64,000 nucleotides of DNA, from contig CAYXUU010000028.1 of NCBI GenBank assembly GCA_964468645.1, positions 15,523 to 79,522 of the forward strand, read 5' to 3'. Position numbers and translations under genes: made by a program. Of this stretch, positions 34,478 to 43,072 are shown one piece after another; positions within the stretch are counted from its first letter, which is position 1, and each line of letters starts with the position of its first letter. The notes below the pieces were generated by a model that ran no database searches, was not told where the DNA came from, and was given only the letters and a program-made list of their open reading frames with translations. The stretch comes from JAIOZK01 sp964468645 (GTDB taxonomy: Bacteria; Bacteroidota; Bacteroidia; Bacteroidales; JAIOZK01).

Positions 34478-37400
34478 ATGATGAAACACTTCTTACCCAC
34501 TTGCATTTTTGTTTATATCAGTTTCATGACTATGGCACAAAACCAGAAACCTGTGGCTGTTAACGATACTGTTTTTATCAACGGCCAGGATACATTATTT
34601 GTTAATCTATTAGTTAATGATTATGATCCTGATGGGGACACTATTGAACTTAGGAAATGTAGGAATCCCGAACATGGTTTTACTGATGAAATCTCTGATA
34701 GCTGTATTTATTATGTTTCAGAGTTTTCTTATGAGGGAATGGATTCATGCATGTATATCATTCGTGAGACAGAAAATACAAACAGCAGAGATACCGCATA
34801 CTGTTTTTTTCATGTTTTGGATAATCCCGGCATACCTGTAGCCACAAATGATACATTTACCGTCACTTTTCAGGTGCCTACAGTATTGGATATTCTTGAA
34901 AATGATTTTGACGCTCAGGGAGATCAATTGAAGATAATGGAAATCACACCCGGTGATTTTGTTATAAATGATGATTCCACTGCAATTGTTTTTCACAAGA
35001 CCGATTTTAATGATTCTATTGATTATGAAAAGTATAAAGCCTATGAGGCATACACATTAAATTATTATTACACCGATGAGGCAAGAGTAGTAATCTATGT
35101 TCAAAATAATCCGGATATCCCGGTAGCATACAATGATGTTTCAGAAACCATAGGCGGAACACCGGTAATAATTTATGCACTAGAAAATGATTTAGATCCA
35201 CAGGGAAAAGAATTAGAAATTGATGAAATAATATACCCACATCAAAATGGAACAATTGAAATTCAAAATGATTTTTTTGTTTATACCCCAGAACTTTCGT
35301 ATACCGGAACCGATTACTTTTTTTATAATGTAAAAGAAAGTGAAGAACCCTATTATTTTTCAGATACAGCAAGAGTCGAAATTTTCGTTGAAAAAAATCC
35401 AAATTGCCCTGTAGCAATCACAGATTCGGCAGAAGGAATGATTAACACATGGTTTTCTTTCAATGTAACAAACAATGATTATGATATTAATGGTGATGAA
35501 TTTGAGATCTTTGAAGCATACAGTTATGGTTATGTTTCGGGAGCAGACTCCATAATTTTTGATAAAAATACGATCAGCCTAAAACCCCACGCATTAAGCG
35601 ATTCATCAGTAATAATCAAGTATAAAATTAGAGAAATAAATAACCCTATTTCGTATTCAGAAAAGGCAGAAGTGTATGTGACATTAAATCCAAATCCCGA
35701 ACTACCGGTACTGCATAATGATTTTTATTCAACAATTGCTGGGGTTCCAATTGAAATTGATCCTTTGGAAAATGACGATTTATCATTGTTTGATTCACTG
35801 GGAATAGTTTTTATTGCCTCGGGACAACATGAATCAATAAGAATTTCGAATAATAAAAAAACTATCAAGCTTTATACAAATACGGCTTTCGTTGGAGAAA
35901 TAATGTTACTATATATTGTAGGTGATACAAATCAGGGAATAGGAATAAATAACTTTCTAGGACGAGCTTCTATCAATCTTATTGTAGGGAATAATTTTTC
36001 TTACGATACACTGGATATTAATAATGTAAAGGCAGGCATAACTTCAAGGGGTATAAAGTTTAATAAAGCTGGAAATATTGGGGACTGGGAGACAATGTTA
36101 CACAATGCATCCTTTGAATTCCCAATTAATAGTAAAAAGCACACTATGTTTCTGGAAAGTTTTTGGATTGGTGGGCTTGATGAAACCAACCAACTTCATT
36201 TGGCCGCCGAAAGATATAGTATGATTGGAAATGATTTCCAGCGAGGCCCGGTTTCAGATCATTATGATCAGGAATATCACAACAAATGGCTCAGATTATG
36301 GAAATTAAACAAAACAGATATTGAATATCACAGATCTCATTTTAATGATTTTGGCTATGAACCAATTATTGAAATATCAAGCTGGCCAGGCAATGGTGAT
36401 CCTTTTAATGGTCAAACTGAGCAAATAGCACCTTATTATGATACTGATCAAGATGAAATCTACAATCCAATGAATGGAGATTATCCTTTGATCAGAGGGG
36501 ATCAGTCTATCTTTTTTATGATTAATGATGACAGGAAACATACCGAAACTGATGGAGACTCTCTTCGATTAGAAATTCACGGGATGGCTTATGCTTTCAA
36601 CATGTCAGATGATACTGTTGTTAATAACACCATCTTCCTACACTATGATCTGATAAATCGTTCAAATAGAACATACCATAATGTCTATACTGCTTTGTTT
36701 ACAGATTTTGATATTGGTTGTGCCTGGGATGATTATTTAGGTTGTGATGTTCAAAGAGGAGCCTACTTCGGATATAATGGTGTAGAAATAGATGGAAATG
36801 ATAAACCCGATGGCTATGGTGAAAATCCACCAGCACAGGCAGTATTGATTCTAGCCGGACCTTATATGGATGAAGATTATTTCGATAATCCTGATGGACA
36901 ATGTGATTACAGTGTGAATGGTAGGAATTTTGGAAATGGAATTGTCGATGATGAAAGAATGGGCTTAACGAATTTCATACGTACGTATTCAAGTGGAGGA
37001 ATTCACGGAGATCCAAGGTATGCAGAAGAGTATTACAAAAATATGCAATCATTATGGAAGGATAGTTCACAGTTACAATATGGAGGCAATGGAACCATGA
37101 ATTCTGGAGCTGTTGGCCCAGGATGCAGATATATGTGGCCGGGTGATTCGGATAGTTGTAACTGGGGGACTTATGGAATTCCGCCCAATGAAGGATTCAA
37201 TCAAAATGGATATTACTGGACAGAAGAAACAACAGGAAATAATCCCGGTAGCAGGAGGGCAATGGGATCGATGGGGCCATTTACTTTTAACCCCGGACAA
37301 TTGCAGGAAATCGATATCGCATACGTTGTTGCCAGGGGAAATGATGGGCCGCAATCATCGGTGGAAAAACTTAAAAACTATATCGATCATTTAATCGAAG

Positions 37401-37705
37401 AAATTGACAATGGAGAAATTCTAATACCCAATGATCAGCTTGGTATCAAAAGAACTGAAATTGATAAACCGGAAATTGTTATATATCCAAACCCAACAAA
37501 GGATTACCTTACCGTTAACATTAAGACAGATCATGGTGGTTTGATAAACTATGCTATTTATAATATCCTGGGGGAACCGATGCTATCCGGAAATTCAATA
37601 ACGCCGAAGTTTAAAATTAATACCGGGCAACTACAGCATGGCATATATTTTCTTGAAGTTGTTGCAGATAAACCCTCCACAACCCTTAAATTTGTGAAGT
37701 ATTAA
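34478..37705 (+). CDS. Large T9SS-exported protein with cadherin-like repeats
   Basis: 1075 aa from the ATG pair at 34478/34481, which directly precedes a signal peptide (MMKHFLPTCIFVYISFMTMA). Four to five cadherin-like/Ig repeats of about 95 aa follow, each starting like PVAVNDTVF and containing ENDFDAQGDQLKI-type calcium motifs. A middle region (about 550-960) contains ESFWIGGLDETNQLHLAAERY-like sequence seen in large Bacteroidota surface proteins. The last 80 residues form a type-A T9SS sorting domain (VIYPNPTKDYLTVNI, HGIYFLEVV, final KFVKY). Likely a surface adhesin or structural protein. Confidence 0.85.
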   Translation: MMKHFLPTCIFVYISFMTMAQNQKPVAVNDTVFINGQDTLFVNLLVNDYDPDGDTIELRKCRNPEHGFTDEISDSCIYYVSEFSYEGMDSCMYIIRETENTNSRDTAYCFFHVLDNPGIPVATNDTFTVTFQVPTVLDILENDFDAQGDQLKIMEITPGDFVINDDSTAIVFHKTDFNDSIDYEKYKAYEAYTLNYYYTDEARVVIYVQNNPDIPVAYNDVSETIGGTPVIIYALENDLDPQGKELEIDEIIYPHQNGTIEIQNDFFVYTPELSYTGTDYFFYNVKESEEPYYFSDTARVEIFVEKNPNCPVAITDSAEGMINTWFSFNVTNNDYDINGDEFEIFEAYSYGYVSGADSIIFDKNTISLKPHALSDSSVIIKYKIREINNPISYSEKAEVYVTLNPNPELPVLHNDFYSTIAGVPIEIDPLENDDLSLFDSLGIVFIASGQHESIRISNNKKTIKLYTNTAFVGEIMLLYIVGDTNQGIGINNFLGRASINLIVGNNFSYDTLDINNVKAGITSRGIKFNKAGNIGDWETMLHNASFEFPINSKKHTMFLESFWIGGLDETNQLHLAAERYSMIGNDFQRGPVSDHYDQEYHNKWLRLWKLNKTDIEYHRSHFNDFGYEPIIEISSWPGNGDPFNGQTEQIAPYYDTDQDEIYNPMNGDYPLIRGDQSIFFMINDDRKHTETDGDSLRLEIHGMAYAFNMSDDTVVNNTIFLHYDLINRSNRTYHNVYTALFTDFDIGCAWDDYLGCDVQRGAYFGYNGVEIDGNDKPDGYGENPPAQAVLILAGPYMDEDYFDNPDGQCDYSVNGRNFGNGIVDDERMGLTNFIRTYSSGGIHGDPRYAEEYYKNMQSLWKDSSQLQYGGNGTMNSGAVGPGCRYMWPGDSDSCNWGTYGIPPNEGFNQNGYYWTEETTGNNPGSRRAMGSMGPFTFNPGQLQEIDIAYVVARGNDGPQSSVEKLKNYIDHLIEEIDNGEILIPNDQLGIKRTEIDKPEIVIYPNPTKDYLTVNIKTDHGGLINYAIYNILGEPMLSGNSITPKFKINTGQLQHGIYFLEVVADKPSTTLKFVKY

Positions 37706-37714
37706 ACTTATAAT

Positions 37715-38743
37715 ATGAAGCAAATTAATGATTGGAGCGCGGGAAAAAAACAACAAGAAATAACAACTATCGACATGCACACTGGCGGTGAGCCCCTGAG
37801 GGTCATTACAGGTGGCATCCCCGAAATTCCGGGCAAAACAATCCTCGAAAAAAGAAAATATTTCAGGGAAAACCTTGATCATATCAGAACAACCATGATG
37901 TGGGAACCACGAGGACATGCCGATATGTATGGGGCAATTATCACAGAACCATGTTCAGAGGATGCTGACCTTGGCACTTTTTTCCTGCACAATGAAGGTT
38001 ACAGCACAATGTGTGGCCATGCTATTATTGCCCTTACCAGGTTTGCCCATGATACAGGTATGGTGAAGGATAACACCAAAGATTTTATCATTGACGCCCC
38101 TCCCGGAAAAATATATTCTTCTCTTGATGCACAACCCAATTCAGCACCTGTAACAACTTTCCGGAACGTCCCATCATTTGTGTTCCTGAAAAACCGGAAA
38201 GTAAATGTTGATGGTATTGGTCAGGTTCACTTCGATGTTTCCTTTGGCGGTGCGTTTTATGCTTTTGTTGATGCTGAAAGATTTGATCTGGAGATGGTAC
38301 CGGAAAATCATCTTCTGTTTATCGATCTGGGAAGACGAATTAAACATGCAGTGATGGATAAATTTGAAATATTGCATCCCTACGAAAAAGACCTGAGCTT
38401 TCTTTACGGAACGATATTCACAGGCCCACCAAAAAACCCCAAACATCATAGCCGGAATGTATGCATTTTCGCCAATGGTGAATTGGATCGATCTGCAACC
38501 GGTTCCGGGGTGAGCGCCAGGGCAGCATTACATTACAGCAGGGGGGAACTGAAAGAGGGTGAAATCCTGACCATCGAAAGCATCATCGGAACGACAATGC
38601 AGGTGAAAATTACCGATACTGCAAAGTTTGGAATTCATGAGGCGGTAATTCCCGAAGTTAGCGGAACAGCTTATTATACCGGCAGGCACACCTTCTTCAT
38701 CGATCCCGAAGATCCTTTGAAAGATGGTTTCATCTTAAGATAA
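37715..38743 (+). CDS. Proline racemase-family enzyme, probable trans-3-hydroxy-L-proline dehydratase
   Basis: 342 aa. The first active-site motif has the catalytic Cys in STMCGHAIIAL. At the second site, where proline racemase and 4-hydroxyproline epimerase have DRSPCGTGTSA, this protein has DRSATGSGVSAR, with Thr replacing Cys. In the family that replacement marks trans-3-hydroxy-L-proline dehydratases. The product (a pyrroline carboxylate) would enter proline metabolism. It lies 9 bases after the T9SS gene, but a functional link is not evident. Confidence 0.8.
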   Translation: MKQINDWSAGKKQQEITTIDMHTGGEPLRVITGGIPEIPGKTILEKRKYFRENLDHIRTTMMWEPRGHADMYGAIITEPCSEDADLGTFFLHNEGYSTMCGHAIIALTRFAHDTGMVKDNTKDFIIDAPPGKIYSSLDAQPNSAPVTTFRNVPSFVFLKNRKVNVDGIGQVHFDVSFGGAFYAFVDAERFDLEMVPENHLLFIDLGRRIKHAVMDKFEILHPYEKDLSFLYGTIFTGPPKNPKHHSRNVCIFANGELDRSATGSGVSARAALHYSRGELKEGEILTIESIIGTTMQVKITDTAKFGIHEAVIPEVSGTAYYTGRHTFFIDPEDPLKDGFILR

Positions 38744-38792
38744 GTCCAAGCATTTTCCCTAAGCAAGTTGAATTTCAATAGTAAAAAAATAT

Positions 38793-38870
38793 ACCGCAAA
38801 GACGCTAAGATCGCAATGTTCCGCAATAAGTTTTATATATATTTCATTGCGCACCTTGCGCCTTTGCGGT
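38793..38870. repeat. Imperfect palindrome, CCGCAAAG family
   Basis: Left arm ACCGCAAAGACGCTAAGATC (38793-38812, continuing GCAATG) and right arm ending GCGCCTTTGCGGT (to 38870) pair with few mismatches over 26 positions around a 26-base loop. It is a different word set from the AATCCCAAA repeats. Confidence 0.7.
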
Positions 38871-39193
38871 GAAAAAAAACAGTTACATGTTATTAGTAGC
38901 CTGATGCCGAAAATTAAAAGTTAAATATTTAAGATTTTACAGAACGCTGCATTTTAACTTTAGTCGCCACCAAACCCCTCTACGCTCTGCGATCCTAAAC
39001 CTGCAGCCCGTAATTTGAAACAATGCCTTAAAGAACAAAATGTTTACAATAACTCCTGCCGACAGCAAAAATCCTATAGGGGTTGTCACCGGAATCTTAT
39101 TTAAAAACAGTATATATTGCCCTAAACATCAACATATCAAGAGATATAAATTATTTTTTTTATAAATTGCGCCGGATTAAATATTTGACAAAA
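38871..39193. other. Gene-free leader of the dsrC operon
   Basis: Apart from the preceding palindrome, this 323-base stretch shows no convincing open frame. An in-frame start at 39083 would add 37 atypical residues to the six-Cys protein and is rejected. No exact TAnnTTTG box is visible, and no FNR-like palindrome like that before sqr. It probably holds the promoter and untranslated leader of the 39.2-41.7 kb operon. Confidence 0.4.
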
Positions 39194-39451
39194 ATGGATC
39201 AATATTGTCCGAATTTTAATACCTGCAAACTTGTTACTTCAGATGTTGTTATCGCTGATCAGACCGGTAAAAAAGAATACCTGGCGATGTATTGTGAGGC
39301 CGGAGAAGACAGCTGGAAAAAATGCAAGAGGTTTATTACAAAGGACGCATTAAAATTCTGTCCTGATTTCGTCCTGCCGGATAACCCAATGTGCATCGAT
39401 GAAATCATGGATAAATTTGATGAAGGGACATTTAATAATGAACTAAAATAA
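39194..39451 (+). CDS. Small six-cysteine protein at head of the dsrC operon
   Basis: 85 aa from the ATG at 39194 (MDQYCPNFNTCKLV). Six Cys at 5, 11, 34, 44, 56 and 67 occur in the pattern C-x5-C ... YC...WKKCKRF...FCPDFVLPDNPMC. That spacing suggests zinc or an iron-sulfur site. No known domain is recognised. It is six bases upstream of dsrC, so it is likely a dedicated part of the same system. Confidence 0.7.
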   Translation: MDQYCPNFNTCKLVTSDVVIADQTGKKEYLAMYCEAGEDSWKKCKRFITKDALKFCPDFVLPDNPMCIDEIMDKFDEGTFNNELK

Positions 39452-39457
39452 GCTTAA

Positions 39458-39775
39458 ATGGCAACTATGGAAATTGATGGTAAGGTATTTGAAGTGGATG
39501 GAGATGGCTTTCTGGCCGACCCCCATATGTGGAACGAAGAGGTAGCACAGCTTTTTGCCAGATATGATGGCATAGAAGAAATGAACGATAAACACTGGGC
39601 TATTGTTAATATTATTAGAAAAAACTGGGAAGAAAAAGGACTTGCACCAATGGTCAGGGTGATCTGTAAAGAAACAGGATTGAGGCTAAGGGAAATTTAT
39701 GAATTATTTCCACTGGGGCCAGCCCGGGGGGCATGCCGTGTTGCGGGATTACCCAAACCTGATGGTTGTGTATAG
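39458..39775 (+). CDS. dsrC: DsrC-like sulfur carrier with both conserved cysteines
   Basis: 105 aa. The DsrC/TusE fold ends in the mobile C-terminal arm ACRVAGLPKPDGCV. Cys104 is the penultimate CysA and Cys93 is CysB, separated by ten residues, exactly as in bona fide DsrC. Such proteins carry a trisulfide or persulfide in dissimilatory sulfur metabolism and are reduced by DsrMK- or Tmc-type membrane complexes. The next two genes encode matching membrane and iron-sulfur subunits. No dsrAB in view. Confidence 0.92.
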   Translation: MATMEIDGKVFEVDGDGFLADPHMWNEEVAQLFARYDGIEEMNDKHWAIVNIIRKNWEEKGLAPMVRVICKETGLRLREIYELFPLGPARGACRVAGLPKPDGCV

Positions 39776-39789
39776 AAAAAGAAACGCTT

Positions 39790-40416
39790 ATGTTGTGGTA
39801 TAAATGGTTAACCCTGGTTGCGTTTGTGATCTGTTTTGCAAGTTGCATTTTTCACCTGATAAGGCTGATAAGACTGGGGAATCCTGTCGATTATGCAAAA
39901 CCCTCGGGAACAACAGGAAGGGCGATAAAATATTCTTTTACCGGGGCAATGAGCCCCAGAAAGAAAGAATCAGCATATTTACATCTGCCGACTTATACAG
40001 CCGGGATCCTTTTTCACCTGGGGACTTTTTTATCAATGGCACTATTGTTTATTTTCTTTTTTAATCTTTTTCCTTTTGGATTATTGCTCTGGATATTTTT
40101 CGGTTTCCTTATGTTATCATCTTTAAACGGTTTGGGGATTTTAATCAAAAGGATTGTCAAAAAACAACTCAGATCACTCTCAAGTCCTGATGATTACATA
40201 TCCAATCTGCTGGTTACGGGATTTCAGCTTTTAACCGCCCTGGCACTGATCAATAATTCAATTATTCCGGTTTATTTCATTTGGGTAAGTATGCTGTTGT
40301 TATATTTACCTCTTGGTAAATTGAAACATACCATATATTTCTTTGCTGCAAGATATCACCTCGGTTTCTTTTTTGGCTGGCGGGGAACCTGGCCACCAAA
40401 AACAATTAAATATTAG
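39790..40416 (+). CDS. NarI/DsrM/TmcC-like membrane cytochrome b
   Basis: 208 aa from the ATG at 39790, the first Met before a normal N-terminal helix. Five membrane helices lie at about 7-27, 70-90, 95-117, 137-157 and 160-178. His65 and His76 (YLHLPTYTAGILFHLG) plus His180 and His190 (KLKHTIYFFAARYHLG) flank the helices in the manner of the heme b ligands of NarI, DsrM and TmcC. It would connect the quinone pool with the iron-sulfur protein encoded next, 5 bases downstream. Confidence 0.82.
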   Translation: MLWYKWLTLVAFVICFASCIFHLIRLIRLGNPVDYAKPSGTTGRAIKYSFTGAMSPRKKESAYLHLPTYTAGILFHLGTFLSMALLFIFFFNLFPFGLLLWIFFGFLMLSSLNGLGILIKRIVKKQLRSLSSPDDYISNLLVTGFQLLTALALINNSIIPVYFIWVSMLLLYLPLGKLKHTIYFFAARYHLGFFFGWRGTWPPKTIKY

Positions 40417-40421
40417 TTAAG

Positions 40422-41726
40422 ATGGAGAAACTAACAGAGGAAAAGAAAAAAATAGGCCTGAATGTTCTTGAAGAATTAAAGGACGGAAAACTGATTACCC
40501 AAGTAAATAGTTGTGTTCACTGTGGATTATGCGCGGAAAGCTGCGTATATTACAGGGTTTTCAAAGATGAACACTATGTTCCTGCAAAAAAAGTAGATCT
40601 GGTTTCGTCAATATATAAAAGATATCACACTTCAACAGGCCGCATACTGCCTTGGCTTATTAATGCAAGAGACCTTGATAATGATACTATACAGGAGATG
40701 GTTGACCTGTTGTTCGGATCATGCAGCATGTGTGGCCGATGTACCATTCATTGTTCGATAGGGGTTGACATTGAATACCTTGTAAGGGTGGGACGGGCTA
40801 TGCTGGCAGATATGGGATATGTGCCAGAAACCTTACAATCAACTGTTGATGCGGCACTGAATACCGGCAATAACATGGCAATTCCAACCGATGAGCTTGT
40901 TGATACACTGGAATGGCTGGAAGAAGAATTGCAATTTGATGTTGATGATGAGAATGCCAAAATTCCTTTAAACGAATTGGGTATTAATGTTATGTACACC
41001 CTTAATCCAAGGGAACCGAAATTTTTTCCTTTATCGATTTCGGCAATGGCCAAGGTGTTTTATGCCGCAAAAGAAAGCTGGACCTTATCTACACAGATGT
41101 ATGATGTTACCAATTATGCGTATTTCTCCAGCCATCATGATGAGGCAGTAATCATAGCACAACGGATGTATGATGAAATGGAAAAGCTTGGGGCCAAACG
41201 ATGTGCCCTTGCTGAATGCGGGCATGGATCAAGGGCCTTCAGATGGGAGGCGCCCAATTATTTGAAAAAAAAGGCCCCGTGGGATGTGCTGACCTCGGTT
41301 GAATTGCTTGCAGAGTATATCAGCAAAGGAAGGATTATTGTAGATCCTGAAAAGAACCAGGACAGGGTAACACTTCATGATCCGTGTAACCTGGTGAGAA
41401 GTGGTGGAATTATAGATGAACAACGATATATACTGAAACACACAGTTAAGGATTTTGTTGAAATGACACCTCATGGCACAAACAACCTTTGTTGTGGCGG
41501 CGGCGGCGGACAATTATCCATGAGCGAATACAACGAAAGAAGAATGAAAATAGGTGAACTGAAAGCCGAACAAATCAGACAAACAGGAGCAAAAATTGTT
41601 GTTACCCCATGTCATAATTGTGTTGACCAGCTGATACAGCTAAATGCGGCATATAAACTTAATGTACAGATAAAAACACTGGCAGAAATTGTAGCTGATG
41701 CGATAATACTTGAAAATAACAAATGA
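40422..41726 (+). CDS. HdrD/DsrK/TmcB-like iron-sulfur protein with CCG domain
   Basis: 434 aa. Two cubane-type 4Fe-4S motifs: CVHCGLCAESC (Cys31, 34, 37, 41) and CSMCGRCTIHC (Cys101, 104, 107, 111). The C-terminus has a complete CCG signature: HDPC, 34 residues, CCGGGGG, 37 residues after CCG, then CHNC. That binds the noncubane cluster which reduces disulfides in heterodisulfide reductase and DsrK. An earlier half-site (LAECGHG) is also present. With the cytochrome b and DsrC it forms a plausible DsrC (or trisulfide) reductase/oxidase. Confidence 0.9.
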   Translation: MEKLTEEKKKIGLNVLEELKDGKLITQVNSCVHCGLCAESCVYYRVFKDEHYVPAKKVDLVSSIYKRYHTSTGRILPWLINARDLDNDTIQEMVDLLFGSCSMCGRCTIHCSIGVDIEYLVRVGRAMLADMGYVPETLQSTVDAALNTGNNMAIPTDELVDTLEWLEEELQFDVDDENAKIPLNELGINVMYTLNPREPKFFPLSISAMAKVFYAAKESWTLSTQMYDVTNYAYFSSHHDEAVIIAQRMYDEMEKLGAKRCALAECGHGSRAFRWEAPNYLKKKAPWDVLTSVELLAEYISKGRIIVDPEKNQDRVTLHDPCNLVRSGGIIDEQRYILKHTVKDFVEMTPHGTNNLCCGGGGGQLSMSEYNERRMKIGELKAEQIRQTGAKIVVTPCHNCVDQLIQLNAAYKLNVQIKTLAEIVADAIILENNK

Positions 41727-41730
41727 TACG

Positions 41731-41860
41731 CACCAAAATTCAAATAAATCCCAAATTCAAAATCTCAATAACCCAACAGGCTCATAGTAAAGGTTTAATA
41801 TTATGAATTTAGTTATTGGTGCTTGTTTGTAATTTGGTGCCTGAATTTTAGAATTTTAGA
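41731..41860. repeat. Imperfect palindrome, AATCCCAAA/CACCAAAT family
   Basis: Left arm CACCAAAATTCAAATAAATC (41731 on) faces a right arm with GTAATTTGGTGCCTGAATTTTAG (near 41829-41851). AATAACCC and AGTTATTGG-type inner words pair as in the copies at 28.5 and 33.2 kb. It separates the HdrD-like gene from the desulfurase gene. Confidence 0.6.
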
Positions 41861-41898
41861 TAGATAAACAGTTTAATAAAAATGAAATTATCAGCCTT

Positions 41899-43059
41899 AT
41901 GAGCATGATTTACCTCGACAACTCCGCAACTTCTTTTCCAAAACCCAATGAGGTTTATAAATACATGGATAAATTTTACAGGTCACACGGTGTAAGCCCC
42001 GGTCGTTCGGGTTTTGATGCGGCAATAGAAACAGAAGAAGTAGTTATGGATTGCCGCAAAACCCTGATGGAATTATTCAATGGTGATGGCGATTCTGACC
42101 GTTTAACTTTTAGCTATAATGCAAGCGATTCGTTGAATATGGTTATTCAGGGACTGGCAAACAAGGGTGATCATGTAATTACCACAACGCTTGAACACAA
42201 CTCTGTTCTTCGGCCTCTATATCATCTAACAATGGACGGAACCATTGAAACAACGCATGTTCCATTTGATGATAATGGTTACATACACCCCGATGATATT
42301 AAAAAAGAAATAAAGAAAAACACAAGGATGGTTATAATTAACCATTGTTCCAATGTTATTGGTACCCTGCAGCCCCTCGAAGAAATAGGTAAGATATGCA
42401 AAGAGGCCGGAGTTCTTTTTATCGTTGATGGTAGCCAGAGCGCCGGTGCCGTTAAAGTGGATATGCAAAAAATGGGCATTGATATATTTGTTTTTACAGG
42501 CCATAAATGCCTGATGGGCCCAACCGGAATAGGTGGTTCATATATCATGGAGGGAGTCCCGGTAAGAGGCACCCGCTTTGGGGGTACCGGTGTGCGCTCA
42601 GCTGTTAAAACCCATCTTAGCGAATTTCCCTATCGTATGGAATGCGGCACTTTAAACCTGGTTGGTGTTGCCGGGCTCCTTAAAGGCACAAAATGGGTAA
42701 TAGAGCAGGGGATTGAAAATCTGCATAAGAAGGAAATGAAACTCTGGAAGAAATTGAGAGACGGAATTAAAGATCATGAAAATGTGACAACGTATTGCGC
42801 CGATATTGAAGAAAACCGGAATCCAGTCCTGAGTATTAATATCAAAGGATTTGACTCGGGGGATGTGGGTACGATTCTTGACGTTGATTATAATATCGCT
42901 GTAAGAACAGGTTTACAATGTGCACCGCTGGTACACGTGGGCATTGGAACCGACAAAATGCATGGGACGGTCAGGTTCAGCGTTGGGCCCTTTAATACCG
43001 AAAATGATATTGATACAGCAATTGAGGCGGTAAAAGATATAGTTTCAATAAGAAGTTAA
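41899..43059 (+). CDS. SufS/CsdA-like cysteine desulfurase
   Basis: 386 aa class-V aminotransferase fold. The PLP lysine lies in DIFVFTGHKCLMGPTG, the PLP-binding His in TTTLEHNSVLRPL, and the persulfide-forming Cys in VRTGLQCAPLVHVGIG. The latter is the group-II (SufS/CsdA) form. It removes sulfur from cysteine as an enzyme-bound persulfide, which can be handed to TusE/DsrC-type carriers. It lies between the two sulfur operons. No other suf gene is adjacent. Confidence 0.88.
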   Translation: MSMIYLDNSATSFPKPNEVYKYMDKFYRSHGVSPGRSGFDAAIETEEVVMDCRKTLMELFNGDGDSDRLTFSYNASDSLNMVIQGLANKGDHVITTTLEHNSVLRPLYHLTMDGTIETTHVPFDDNGYIHPDDIKKEIKKNTRMVIINHCSNVIGTLQPLEEIGKICKEAGVLFIVDGSQSAGAVKVDMQKMGIDIFVFTGHKCLMGPTGIGGSYIMEGVPVRGTRFGGTGVRSAVKTHLSEFPYRMECGTLNLVGVAGLLKGTKWVIEQGIENLHKKEMKLWKKLRDGIKDHENVTTYCADIEENRNPVLSINIKGFDSGDVGTILDVDYNIAVRTGLQCAPLVHVGIGTDKMHGTVRFSVGPFNTENDIDTAIEAVKDIVSIRS

Positions 43060-43072
43060 TCTTTGAAAAACA

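Noticed and set aside
39083..39193. Upstream extension of the six-Cys protein from an ATG at 39083
   Set aside because: The extra 37 residues are AT-driven and unlike the Cys-patterned protein; ATG at 39194 begins the patterned part.
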